From Primorskyibacter flagellatus (GTDB lineage Bacteria; Pseudomonadota; Alphaproteobacteria; Rhodobacterales; Rhodobacteraceae): a stretch of DNA of 64,000 nt. Where the stretch lies: contig NZ_BMFJ01000002.1 of assembly GCF_014638275.1 (NCBI RefSeq), forward strand, positions 868,001-932,000. Direction: 5' to 3'. A program made the position numbers and the translations under genes. Under the pieces are notes generated by a model. That model was not told the DNA's origin. It saw only the letters and a program-made list of their open reading frames with translations, and made no database searches. Positions 9,144-17,352 of this stretch are shown here, one piece after another (position 1 is the first letter of the stretch; each line of letters opens with the position of its first letter).

Positions 9144-9810
9144 GACGGGCCAGCATCGCTTCGGCCAGCGCGATCCCCTCGGGCCGCCCGACATCGCACC
9201 ATTCGCCGTCGTATGGTATGACGTGCAGCGTGCCCCGCGCGAGCATCCGGTCCCAGAGCAGGTTCAGTGAAAACGCGGCTTCCTGCACATCGGTCAGCCC
9301 CTCCGTCCGGATGATCTGCGCGCCGGAATAGATCAGTCCCGGTCCGCGCGCGGCCGGCGGACCGGGAAGGAAGTCACCCGCGCCCGTATGCCCCACGGCG
9401 CGGTCTGGCGGGATGCCAAGCAGCAGCGCCTCCATCCCCTCCTCCCACTGGTCACGCAGCAGGGCCAGCGGGTTCGGCCCGGCCCAGACCGCGTCGGAGT
9501 TCATCGTCCAGACCGGCCCGGACCCGAGCAGAGGCAGCGCATTCCGCAACCCGCCACCGGTCTCGAGGATCTCCGGCTTCTCCCGCAGGGTTACGACGCG
9601 GGTCCCGGCCAGATGCGACTCGAGCTGCGCCGCCCGGTAATGCAGGTTCGCGACGACCGGGCCGGGAACGACCGGGTCGATCAGGTCGAGCGCATGGTCG
9701 ATCAGCGGCCGCCCCGCGACCCTGACCAGCGGCTTCGGCCGGTCGGCGGTCAGCGCGCCCATGCGGGTCCCGAAACCGGCGGCGAACAGCATCAGCGCCT
9801 GCGGGGTCAT
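9136..9810 (-). CDS. murU: N-acetylmuramate 1-phosphate uridylyltransferase (MurU-type nucleotidyltransferase)
   Basis: A 224-residue nucleotidyltransferase with the N-terminal signature LFAAGFGTRMGAL...RPKPLVRVAG, which binds UTP and Mg2+. In the established cell-wall recycling pathway, MurU makes UDP-MurNAc from MurNAc-1-phosphate, the product of the AmgK kinase; this bypasses de novo synthesis and the fosfomycin target MurA. The overlapping upstream gene is an AmgK-like kinase, which strongly supports MurU over a general sugar nucleotidyltransferase. Downstream it overlaps addB. Confidence 0.88.
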   Translation of the reverse strand: MTPQALMLFAAGFGTRMGALTADRPKPLVRVAGRPLIDHALDLIDPVVPGPVVANLHYRAAQLESHLAGTRVVTLREKPEILETGGGLRNALPLLGSGPVWTMNSDAVWAGPNPLALLRDQWEEGMEALLLGIPPDRAVGHTGAGDFLPGPPAARGPGLIYSGAQIIRTEGLTDVQEAAFSLNLLWDRMLARGTLHVIPYDGEWCDVGRPEGIALAEAMLARHV

Positions 9811-10805
9811 CGCCGCAGCCTGTCGAGGATCGCCGCCTCCGGCACCGGCAGGTCGGCCTTCACCAGCCCCGCGATCCCGGACAGCGCCGGGTGCGACAGG
9901 TTGCGCATCAGATGCCCCCAGACCCGCGGGATCAGGTCGACATAGTGCCGCTTGCCGTCCCGCCGCGACAGCCGGGCAAAGACCCCGAGGATCCGCAGGT
10001 TCCGCTGCGCGCCGACGACGTGATAGCGCCGCTCGAACCCGGCGCGGCCCTGGCCGGTCGCCGCGCAGAACCGGGCAATCATCGCGTCTTCGACCTCTGC
10101 GCCGACGTCCCGCCGGGCATCCATCAGCATCGACACGAGGTCATAGGCCGCATCCCCGATCATCGCGTCCTGGAAATCCAGCAGGCCGACCCGCGCCGCC
10201 CCGTCTCGGCCCGGCAGCCACAGCAGGTTTTCGGCGTGATAGTCGCGCAGGGTGGTGACGGTACAGCTGGTCTCGGCCTGAAGCAGCGGCGCGAAGGCCT
10301 CGCAGAAAGCGGCTTTGGCGGCGTCGTTCCGGCCAAGGCTTTCCGCGAGATACCAGTCATAGGCCAGCGCGGCGAGCGGGGTCATCGTTGCGGCATCGTA
10401 CCGCGCCAGTCCCGGCATGGGCGGCGCGTCGTGCAGCGTGGCCAGCACGTCCGTCGCAGCGGCATAGAGCGTCATCTCCGCCCCCGGATCGCGCGCCGTC
10501 ACGCGGGCGAAAAGGTCATCGCCCAGGTCCTCGATCAGCAGGAACCCGGCATCCGGATCCTGCGCCAGCACCCGTGGCGCCGACAGGCCGAGACCCGACA
10601 GATAGGCGGCCACCGACAGGAAAGGGCGCACGTCCTCTCCCTTCTCCGGCGGAGCATCCATGAGCACCGCGCTCTCCCCGCCCCGCCGCAGCCGGTCGTA
10701 CCGGCGGTTGGAGGCGTCGCCCGCCAGAACGGTCCGATCCGCCCCGGCCCAGTCGGTTGTGCCGATGAAATCCGCCAGCAGGGCGGCGCGGGCGGTGTCA
10801 GGCAT
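9807..10805 (-). CDS. amgK: N-acetylmuramate/N-acetylglucosamine kinase AmgK (aminoglycoside phosphotransferase fold)
   Basis: A 332-residue APH-fold kinase. The N-lobe has the DASNRRYDRL loop, the catalytic loop is RDYHAENLLW (a His-x-Glu/Asp-Asn variant of the Brenner motif), and the metal-binding segment is LLDFQDAM. AmgK phosphorylates the anomeric hydroxyl of recycled MurNAc. It overlaps tsaE upstream (8 bases) and murU downstream (4 bases). The amgK-murU pairing is the main evidence for the substrate; by fold alone it would be called a phosphotransferase. Confidence 0.88.
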   Translation of the reverse strand: MPDTARAALLADFIGTTDWAGADRTVLAGDASNRRYDRLRRGGESAVLMDAPPEKGEDVRPFLSVAAYLSGLGLSAPRVLAQDPDAGFLLIEDLGDDLFARVTARDPGAEMTLYAAATDVLATLHDAPPMPGLARYDAATMTPLAALAYDWYLAESLGRNDAAKAAFCEAFAPLLQAETSCTVTTLRDYHAENLLWLPGRDGAARVGLLDFQDAMIGDAAYDLVSMLMDARRDVGAEVEDAMIARFCAATGQGRAGFERRYHVVGAQRNLRILGVFARLSRRDGKRHYVDLIPRVWGHLMRNLSHPALSGIAGLVKADLPVPEAAILDRLRR

Positions 10806-11280
10806 GGAAGGCTCCGGTCATGTCTTCGGGGAGAAGGGGATCCCAGGCAGCCGGCCCCGTCGCGTCGATCCGGCGCGTGTCGGTCCCGGTCACGGTGAAC
10901 GTCAGCGTCAGCGCATCCTCAGGCACAAGATCGCCAAGCCGGTCGGGCCATTCGACCAGGCAGATTGCGGTGTCGAAGGCCTCTTCCAGCCCCAGTTCGA
11001 CCACCTCGTCCGGCGCGGTCAGGCGGTAGAGGTCCGCGTGCCAGATCTCCGCCCGCCGCCCCTCATAAGTCTGCACCAGCGTGAAGGTGGGGGAGGGCAC
11101 GTCCTCGGCAACGGCCAGCAGCGACTGGATCAGCACGCGGGCGAAATGGGTTTTTCCGGCACCGACCGGTCCCACGAGCAGCAGCACGTGCCCCGGTTCC
11201 AGCCCGGCCCCGATGCGGCGCGCAAGATCGCCGGTTTCGTCGGCGGAACGGGACAGGTAACGGCGGTGGCAATGATCCAT
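10798..11280 (-). CDS. tsaE: tRNA t6A modification ATPase TsaE
   Basis: TsaE is the ATPase needed with TsaB, TsaC and TsaD to make N6-threonylcarbamoyladenosine at tRNA position 37. The 160-residue protein has Walker A GPVGAGKTH near residues 37-45, the VPSPTFTLVQTYEG switch-like segment, and the HADLYRL and LVEWPDRLGD motifs of the family. Another t6A gene, tsaD, is about 12 kb away in this window. tsaE opens the overlapping run with amgK; a 69-base gap separates it from the PAS gene upstream. Confidence 0.95.
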   Translation of the reverse strand: MDHCHRRYLSRSADETGDLARRIGAGLEPGHVLLLVGPVGAGKTHFARVLIQSLLAVAEDVPSPTFTLVQTYEGRRAEIWHADLYRLTAPDEVVELGLEEAFDTAICLVEWPDRLGDLVPEDALTLTFTVTGTDTRRIDATGPAAWDPLLPEDMTGAFHA

Positions 11281-11349
11281 GCGCCGACTTTACCGACGCC
11301 GGAGTCGCCTGCAAGGCCCCGCATCGGGCGGGCGCCACGCGACCCGCCG

Positions 11350-12879
11350 TCACCGCCGCCCCTGGATCCCGACAAGCCGGCTGACCTGTGCCACGCGGAA
11401 AGTGGCGAGCGTCGCGCCGCCCTGCAACGGCTTGAACCGGCAGTCGAGCATCCGCCCGTCGCGCATCCGGACAGAGGCGTCCCATTCCGTGCGCTCGTCG
11501 AACCCCACGACGAAATCGCGGAAATCCCCCCAGATCGGACTGGGTTCGCAGCGGTCCTGCCACATGCCCGTCGCGCTGCGGACCGACTGGTCGAGAGAGG
11601 AGTTCTCCTCCGGCAGCTGCCAGAGATCGCGGTAGGATTCGTTGGTGTAGCTCAGCACGCCCTGCGGCGAGAACACCGCCAGCGCATCGTCCAGCGACTC
11701 CATCACCGCCTGCGACAGGTCCAGCTGTTCGCGGTAACGCCGGGTCAGGGTGATCTCTGCGCTGATGTCTTCGAACAGGAAGGCCACGGCGCCGTTCGGA
11801 TGCGGCCGCCCGGTGACGCGATAGGTGCAGCCGTTGGCCAGCGTCCATGTCTCCTGGTACCGCCCATCCTCCGCCGCCGCGATAAGGTCGAGGATCTGGT
11901 CCCGCCATGTTGAATAGCTGCGCGGTTCCGGCATGATCTTTTCGTCCCGCAGCTTGTCGAAGAAGGACAGGTATCCGGGTCGCCCGGACAGGTATTCCGG
12001 CGTCAGGGCGGTCATGTCGATCAACGCCGGATTGAACAGGGCCAGCTGACGGTTGCGGTCGAATATCGCCAGCCCGGTCGACAGCTGCGCGAAGGTCTTG
12101 GTGAGCGTCTGGACGAAGGTCCGCTGCGCGACCTCGGCCCGGACCACGGCGGTCACGTCGATGGCGTGGAACAGATGCGTGCCCTCGAACGCCCGCTCCG
12201 TCAGGTCGAACCAGCGTTCCTGCACCGCCGGGGTCGGCCGGAAGCGGATCCGGCGCTGTTCGCGGTCGGGCAGCCCGCGCACCTCTCCCTCCGGCGGCAG
12301 GGCGGGGCGGCCGTCGGGACGCGCGCCGCCGCTCTCCGCCTCGATCTGGGCGTAGGCGGTGTTGGACCACAACAGGCAGCCGTCCACATCCGTCAGCCAC
12401 ACCGGATAGGGCGCTGTCATCGCGGACCAGCGGGTCAGCGCGCGGATGCGGTCCCGGTAGAGCCTGAGATGCGCGGACATGGGATCGGCCACCGAACTGT
12501 CGACCAGGTCCACACTCACGCTCTGGCCGCGCCGCGCGATGCGGAGAAGAGACGGATCCTCGGGGTCGCGGGCCGGATAGGTGACGGTGCCGTCCGTATC
12601 GCCGACGAATTCGGCCGGAACGTCGCTGTACCGGAACGAGAAATACTTGCGAAGGGACGGAAGCGTATTATCCCAGTCATCCCGCTGCAGCTGCCGGGTC
12701 AGGTCCGCGTCGCAATCGACGATCCGCCCCCGGATCATCCGCATCCCGCCGCTTGTCTTCCGTGCAATGCCGCGCCTGCGGCGGTAGCCCGGCAGCAACT
12801 GGATGATCAGCACCGCGGCCGTTGCCGTCGCAAGACTGACGATCAGCACCAGGGTGATATGTGACAAACCGATCTGCAA
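11350..12879 (-). CDS. Membrane-anchored PAS-domain protein without a kinase domain
   Basis: A 509-residue protein with one N-terminal transmembrane helix (about residues 5-28), then a PAS-like region around residues 150-240 (WLTDVDGCLLWSNTAYAQIE), a second at about 265-370 (GLAIFDRNRQLALFNPALIDMT) and a third at about 390-490 (ALAVFSPQGVLSYTNESY). It stops right after the third PAS with no HisKA or ATPase domain, unlike the DivL-type proteins it resembles, so it cannot be a kinase on its own. The start is a TTG (12877-12879) because no ATG precedes the membrane helix. It follows regB in the same direction (88-base gap) and precedes tsaE. The function is unknown; a signal-sensing scaffold is a guess. 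Confidence 0.8.
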   Translation of the reverse strand: MQIGLSHITLVLIVSLATATAAVLIIQLLPGYRRRRGIARKTSGGMRMIRGRIVDCDADLTRQLQRDDWDNTLPSLRKYFSFRYSDVPAEFVGDTDGTVTYPARDPEDPSLLRIARRGQSVSVDLVDSSVADPMSAHLRLYRDRIRALTRWSAMTAPYPVWLTDVDGCLLWSNTAYAQIEAESGGARPDGRPALPPEGEVRGLPDREQRRIRFRPTPAVQERWFDLTERAFEGTHLFHAIDVTAVVRAEVAQRTFVQTLTKTFAQLSTGLAIFDRNRQLALFNPALIDMTALTPEYLSGRPGYLSFFDKLRDEKIMPEPRSYSTWRDQILDLIAAAEDGRYQETWTLANGCTYRVTGRPHPNGAVAFLFEDISAEITLTRRYREQLDLSQAVMESLDDALAVFSPQGVLSYTNESYRDLWQLPEENSSLDQSVRSATGMWQDRCEPSPIWGDFRDFVVGFDERTEWDASVRMRDGRMLDCRFKPLQGGATLATFRVAQVSRLVGIQGRR

Positions 12880-12967
12880 CCCGATCCCCGTTCCTTCCCC
12901 GTCGGGATAGAAACAGCAAAATGGTAAACAGGTGGTTAAGATCTATCATTTTTGACGCCAATTGACG

Positions 12968-14362
12968 TCATGGCAGAAAAGGGCGGTTCCGCCCGACCGG
13001 CGCCGGAGTATCCCCATCACGCGCGTCGATCTTGCGCCGGGGCCAGACCACTTCGACGATTGCGCCGCTCCGTTCCTGCCCGCTGCCGGAGGCGGAGTCG
13101 CGGTCGGGACCGTTGGCAAAGCTCAGTTCGGCTCCGGTGCGTTCCAGCAGCGTCTTGGCGATGAACAGCCCCAGCCCCATGCCTTCGTACCCCGGCCGAG
13201 CGTGCCCGGATCCCGACGCCCGACGCCGCCGCACGAAGGGGTCGCCGATCCGGCCGATCACCTGCGGTGCATACCCCCGCCCGTCGTCCATGATCCGGAC
13301 AGAGATCTCCGTCCCGCTCCACCGCGCCTCGACCCAGACATTGGCCGTGGCAAAGTCGACCGCGTTCTGGATCAGGTTGCGCAGCCCGTGGATCAGTTCG
13401 GGCCGTCGCAGGATCTGCGGTACCGCGCCCGTGTCCTCCGGGTTGTCGAATTCATAGTGGATCGCCCGCCCGCGTCCCTGATGCGGTTCCGCCGCCTCCT
13501 CGATCACCGCGGTCAGCGGGGCCTGCCGCAGGTGCAGATCGTCCTTTCCCGCCCGGCCCATGGAGCGCAGGATGTCCCGGCAGCGGTCCGCCTGTTCGCG
13601 GATCAGCCGCGCGTCGTCGGCCAGGTCGGGTCGGTCCGACAGCTCTTCCGCCAGTTCGGCAGAGGCCAGCTTGATCGTCGCCAGGGGCGTCCCCAGCTCA
13701 TGCGCCGCCGCCGCAACCACACCGCCAAGGTCGGTCAGCTTCTGTTCCCGCGCCAGCGCCAGCTGCGTCGCCTGAAGCGCGTCGGACATCGAATGCAGTT
13801 CGGTCGCGATCCAGCGGGAATAGATGCCAAGGAAGATCACCGCGATCACGATCGCCAGCCACTGCCCGAAGACAAAGACATCGGCGATCTGCAGGATGAA
13901 CCCCTGCGCCGTCCTGAGCGGGAGGTGAAGTTCCGTGAGCAGCGTCACCCCGACGATCGCCACCGTCCCGATGAACAGCGTGGATCGCCCCGACAGCGCC
14001 ATGGCCGAAACCGTCACCGGCCCCACGATCAGGATCGAGAACGGATTGTGCAGCCCCCCGGTCAGATACAGCAGCAGGCACAGCTGCAGCAGGTCGAACA
14101 GCACCATCAGCAGGTTCTCGACCTCGGACAGGCGCTTGCTTTCGGGAAAGATGAAGGTCGCGACGAGGTTGCCGATCACCGACATGCCCACGACCAGCAG
14201 GCACCAGCCGTATTCCAGGTTCAGCCCGTAGATTTCCCGCGCGACGGTCAGCGCGGCGAACTGCCCCGCCACGGCACCCCACCGCAGCAGGATGATGGTG
14301 CGCAGACGGATCCAGTTGCCCCGCTCACGCCCCTTGAGAACCTCGAAATCCCTGTCGGTCAT
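12968..14362 (-). CDS. regB: Redox-responsive sensor histidine kinase RegB/PrrB
   Basis: RegB (PrrB, RoxS) is the membrane kinase that controls respiratory, photosynthetic and carbon and nitrogen fixation genes according to redox state. The 464-residue protein has six predicted N-terminal membrane helices, the GGLHNPF loop known for quinone sensing, an H-box HELGTPLATI, the redox-active cysteine motif ADRCRDILRS, and a GMGLGLFIAKTLLERTGA ATP-binding G box. The ATG at 14360-14362 gives the usual length. It is divergent from senC, with a shared 90-base promoter region, and its response regulator regA is two genes away, as in Rhodobacter. Confidence 0.96.
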   Translation of the reverse strand: MTDRDFEVLKGRERGNWIRLRTIILLRWGAVAGQFAALTVAREIYGLNLEYGWCLLVVGMSVIGNLVATFIFPESKRLSEVENLLMVLFDLLQLCLLLYLTGGLHNPFSILIVGPVTVSAMALSGRSTLFIGTVAIVGVTLLTELHLPLRTAQGFILQIADVFVFGQWLAIVIAVIFLGIYSRWIATELHSMSDALQATQLALAREQKLTDLGGVVAAAAHELGTPLATIKLASAELAEELSDRPDLADDARLIREQADRCRDILRSMGRAGKDDLHLRQAPLTAVIEEAAEPHQGRGRAIHYEFDNPEDTGAVPQILRRPELIHGLRNLIQNAVDFATANVWVEARWSGTEISVRIMDDGRGYAPQVIGRIGDPFVRRRRASGSGHARPGYEGMGLGLFIAKTLLERTGAELSFANGPDRDSASGSGQERSGAIVEVVWPRRKIDARDGDTPAPVGRNRPFLP

Positions 14363-14452
14363 GGCGGCTGCGCTGACGTGTCCCGATTGAAACTCTGGAC
14401 TCCGTTGATAAGACTGCACCGACCCGCACGCAATCGCCGGAAGGATCCCGCC

Positions 14453-15076
14453 ATGACCCGCATCTACGCCATCGCTGCCGGAGCGGTGATCCTCCTGCTC
14501 TCTGCCGTGATGTGGCTGGTCACCATGGGCGGCGGCGACGACCGCTACGCCCAGTGCCGCGCCAGCGCCATCGCCGGCGGCAGCGACCAGATCGGCGGCC
14601 CCTTCACCCTGGTCGACGAAACCGGCGCCACCGTGACCGAGAAAGAGGTCATCGACGAACCTGCGCTGATCTACTTCGGCTACACCTACTGCCCCGACAT
14701 CTGCCCCCTGGACGCCGCCCGCAACGCGGAGGTCGCGACGCTGCTGGAAGACCGCGGCTACAGCGTGAAGCCTGTCTTCATCACTATCGACCCCGAACGC
14801 GACACCCCCGAACAGCTGGCCGATTTCACCGATTACCTGCACCCCCGTATGGTCGGCCTGACCGGCACCGCGGAACAGATCAAGGCCGCAAGCCAGGCCT
14901 ACCGGACCTACTACAAGAAGCAGCCGTCAGAGGACGGGGACGACTATTATCTCGTCGATCATTCCACTTTCAGCTACCTGACCCTTCCCGAAGCGGGGTT
15001 CGTGGACTACTTCCGCCGGGATGAACCCGCCGAAGACATGGCGGAGCGCATCGCCTGCTTTCTCGACGCCGGATAG
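14453..15076 (+). CDS. senC: SCO1/SenC/PrrC copper chaperone protein
   Basis: A 207-residue protein anchored by one N-terminal membrane helix (about residues 5-25) with a periplasmic thioredoxin-like domain. Copper ligands are the CPDIC pair (CxxxC) in FGYTYCPDICP and the His of VDHSTFSY. SenC/PrrC/SCO proteins deliver copper to CuA and CuB of terminal oxidases and influence signalling by RegB. It lies between regB and regA, the conserved order of this redox locus. The ATG at 14453 follows a GGAAGGA site. Confidence 0.95.
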   Translation: MTRIYAIAAGAVILLLSAVMWLVTMGGGDDRYAQCRASAIAGGSDQIGGPFTLVDETGATVTEKEVIDEPALIYFGYTYCPDICPLDAARNAEVATLLEDRGYSVKPVFITIDPERDTPEQLADFTDYLHPRMVGLTGTAEQIKAASQAYRTYYKKQPSEDGDDYYLVDHSTFSYLTLPEAGFVDYFRRDEPAEDMAERIACFLDAG

Positions 15077-15090
15077 CGATTCGCGAATGT

Positions 15091-15119
15091 TTGACGGGGC
15101 AGGGGGAGCGGGCTAGAAC
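15091..15119 (+). promoter_or_regulatory. Likely sigma-70-type promoter of regA
   Basis: A TTGACG -35 box (15091-15096) and a TAGAAC -10 box (15114-15119) are separated by exactly 17 bases, in the senC-regA gap and about 40 bases before the regA ATG. This would allow regA expression independent of senC. Prediction is from sequence only. Confidence 0.6.
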
Positions 15120-15158
15120 CGTTCAACCGACGACCAACAGCCTCTGGGGGCGGATCCG

Positions 15159-15707
15159 ATGACCGACGGCCTTGATCTGGGCGAAGACCGAAGCCTGCTG
15201 CTGCTGGACGACGACGAACCCTTTCTGAAACGTCTTGCCAAGGCGATGGAAAAGCGCGGCTTCGATGTGGAGCTTGCCGAAACCGTTGCCGCCGGCAAGG
15301 CCATCGCCACCGCCCGTCCGCCCGCCTATGCGGTCTGCGACCTGCGGCTGGAGGACGGCAACGGGCTCGACGTGGTCGAGGTGCTGCGGGAAAAGCGCCC
15401 GGATTGCCGCATCGTCGTGCTGACGGGCTACGGCGCCATCGCCACCGCCGTGGCGGCGGTCAAGATCGGCGCGACCGACTATCTCGCGAAACCCGCCGAC
15501 GCCACCGATATCACCAACGCCCTGCTCGCCCGCGACGACACCCTGCCGCCGCCACCGGAAAATCCGATGAGCGCGGATCGGGTGAGATGGGAACACATCC
15601 AGCGGGTCTACGAACTCTGCGACCGCAACGTCAGCGAAACCGCGCGGCGGCTGAACATGCACCGCCGGACACTGCAGCGGATACTGGCCAAGCGCAGCCC
15701 GCGCTAA
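15159..15707 (+). CDS. regA: Response regulator RegA/PrrA
   Basis: RegA is the DNA-binding partner of RegB. The 182-residue protein has a receiver domain with acidic pocket DDD at 17-19, phospho-accepting Asp61 in VCDLRLEDGNG, and the switch Lys in YLAKPAD. A proline linker (LPPPPEN) leads to a Fis-type helix-turn-helix, ETARRLNMHRRTLQRIL, as in all RegA proteins. A good promoter lies just upstream. It ends tail to tail with the LysR gene (4-base overlap). In Rhodobacter an hvrA gene and ahcY follow; here hvrA is absent and ahcY is 3.2 kb away. Confidence 0.97.
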   Translation: MTDGLDLGEDRSLLLLDDDEPFLKRLAKAMEKRGFDVELAETVAAGKAIATARPPAYAVCDLRLEDGNGLDVVEVLREKRPDCRIVVLTGYGAIATAVAAVKIGATDYLAKPADATDITNALLARDDTLPPPPENPMSADRVRWEHIQRVYELCDRNVSETARRLNMHRRTLQRILAKRSPR

Positions 15708-16621
15708 TCGCGCGCCGGACCGCCGATTTCTGCCCGCAGCCAGTCGGCAAAGGCGGTAACGGCGGCGCGCTGCGGACCGGGCGGCGTCACCATCCAGTAG
15801 GTTGTCTCCGGCAGCGGCGGATAGGGCACCCGCTCCAGCCGCCCCGCCGCGAGCGATTCCGCCACCACCACGTCCGTCGCGAAGATCAGGCCCAGCCCCG
15901 CCTCCGCCGCCGTGACGGACAGGATCGGGTTCTCCATCGAATGAATGCGGATCGTCTCGGGGTCGAGCCCGCCAAGCCGCAGCCAGTCGTCCTCCGGCGT
16001 GTAGTGCACGTCGACGATCCAGGGCAGGGTCGACAGGTCATCGCTCTGACTGACGACCGACGGAGCACCGGCGACGATCATCTCGGTCCGGAACAGGAAC
16101 TCCGCACTCACCCCGGGCCAGTTGCCGAGGCCGGTCCGGATTGCCAGGTCATATCCGTCGCGCAGCAGGTCCACCGGAGTCTGCGTCGGCGTCAGCGAAA
16201 CCGGAATGCCGGGGTGATCCGCCCAGAAACGGGGCAGGCGCGGCATCAGCACGGTCTGCGAAAAGGCCACCGTCGCCGTGACCCGCAGCCCGCGGTTGCG
16301 GTCGCTGCGCCGCAGATCCTGAACCCCCTTGGCAATCGTCCCGAACCCGTCGCCAAGCGCCGTCGCCAGTTGCCGCCCCGCCTGTGTCAGCGCCAGCCCC
16401 CGACCTTCGCGCAGGACGAGCGCGACGCCCAGCTCCGCCTCCAGCCCCCTCACCTGTTGCGCCACGGCGGCTGGCGTCACATTCAGCGCCCGCGCAGCGG
16501 CACTGAACCCGTTAAGCCGCGCCGTCGCCTCGAACGCACGCAGGGAGGAAAGGGCGGGAAGATGCAGCCAGTCGATTTCGGGCACAATCGTAAACCTGAT
16601 AGTTGAACTAAAAGGTATCAC
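15704..16621 (-). CDS. LysR-family transcriptional regulator (GcvA-like)
   Basis: A 305-residue LysR regulator: N-terminal winged helix-turn-helix (SLRAFEATARLNGFSAAARALNVTPAAVAQQVR), then a substrate-binding domain with LRDGYDLAIRTGLG, typical of the GcvA/AmpR branch. The GTG at 16619-16621 has an AGGA site seven bases upstream and was chosen; a GTG at 16583-16585 would give a protein 12 residues shorter with a more usual N-terminus. No adjacent divergent metabolic gene is present, so its target is unclear. It sits between regA and the HD/GNAT pair, outside the usual reg cluster. Confidence 0.88.
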   Translation of the reverse strand: MIPFSSTIRFTIVPEIDWLHLPALSSLRAFEATARLNGFSAAARALNVTPAAVAQQVRGLEAELGVALVLREGRGLALTQAGRQLATALGDGFGTIAKGVQDLRRSDRNRGLRVTATVAFSQTVLMPRLPRFWADHPGIPVSLTPTQTPVDLLRDGYDLAIRTGLGNWPGVSAEFLFRTEMIVAGAPSVVSQSDDLSTLPWIVDVHYTPEDDWLRLGGLDPETIRIHSMENPILSVTAAEAGLGLIFATDVVVAESLAAGRLERVPYPPLPETTYWMVTPPGPQRAAVTAFADWLRAEIGGPARD

Positions 16622-16697
16622 AGAATTCCTGACTGCACCATCGTGGCGAGAGCGCCTATATCAGCATGTGAAACACAGCCACAGGAAAGGCCGGGAT

Positions 16698-16892
16698 ATG
16701 GTCAGGCTACCAGATGAAATGCTGAGAACGGTCCAAAGGGATCCCATGCCAAGCCACCAGAGACCGCCGCGTCCGTCCGCGGCAGGCTGGTGGATGACCC
16801 TGTTCGGAATGGTCCCCCCGAAACCGGAAAAACCCCGCGCGCGCCCGCCAATTGCCCGCCGCGCGCGGATCGTCACAGATCAAACCGCTTGA
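16698..16892 (+). CDS. Possible small basic proline-rich protein
   Basis: A 64-codon reading frame starting at ATG 16698 with a strong AGGAAAGG site eight bases upstream. The product is rich in Pro and Arg with a short hydrophobic patch (AGWWMTLFGMV, about residues 29-39), and no domain is recognised. Its end overlaps the last 20 bases of the GNAT gene on the other strand. Support comes only from the ribosome binding site and the absence of another gene in 16622-16872; it may be spurious. Confidence 0.4.
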   Translation: MVRLPDEMLRTVQRDPMPSHQRPPRPSAAGWWMTLFGMVPPKPEKPRARPPIARRARIVTDQTA

Positions 16893-17352
16893 GCACCTTG
16901 TCTACCACCTGCCCGTTGCCCATCCGGTAGCCCGCGATCCGGCCGTAGTCCTCGAACCCGCGGCTCTGGTAATAGGCCAGACCGCCGTAGTTGTCGGCCC
17001 GGATGTTGGCGCGGATCCAGTCGTACCCCTCTGCAACGCAGGCTGCGCGCGTTGCCTCGAACAAAGCCGACCCGATGCCCAGACCGGTCCGCCCGACCCG
17101 GGCGAAGGTCGCGATTTCGGCGACCAGACCGGGTTCGGTCGTCAGCGGTTCAACCCACTGGAACCCCAGCAGTTCGCCACCGTCGTCCTCCGCAAGGTGC
17201 CAGATCGCCCGCGGGGCGCCGATGCGCCCGGCAATGTCGTCCCGCGTGACCTCTTCGGTGATCGCGGTGGTGCCACCCTGAACGATCACCTCGTTCAGAA
17301 GCTCTGCCATGGCCCCGGCATCAAGCGGCCCGGCGCGCCGGACATGAATCAT
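16873..17352 (-). CDS. GNAT-family N-acetyltransferase
   Basis: A 159-residue GNAT. The acetyl-CoA-binding signature is visible as RVGRTGLGIGSALFEATRAAC (about residues 85-105), followed by the beta-bulge region and NYGGLAYYQSRGFEDYG, a common motif A/B arrangement. It resembles the phosphinothricin acetyltransferase-like branch, but the acceptor cannot be told. It overlaps the upstream HD-domain gene by four bases (ATGA), so the two are co-translated. Confidence 0.9.
   Translation of the reverse strand: MIHVRRAGPLDAGAMAELLNEVIVQGGTTAITEEVTRDDIAGRIGAPRAIWHLAEDDGGELLGFQWVEPLTTEPGLVAEIATFARVGRTGLGIGSALFEATRAACVAEGYDWIRANIRADNYGGLAYYQSRGFEDYGRIAGYRMGNGQVVDKVLKRFDL

Noticed and set aside
12962..14440. 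Rightward extension of the senC reading frame over regB
   Set aside because: It is antisense to regB and in frame with senC only by chance; the senC ATG at 14453 has its own ribosome binding site and starts the membrane anchor.
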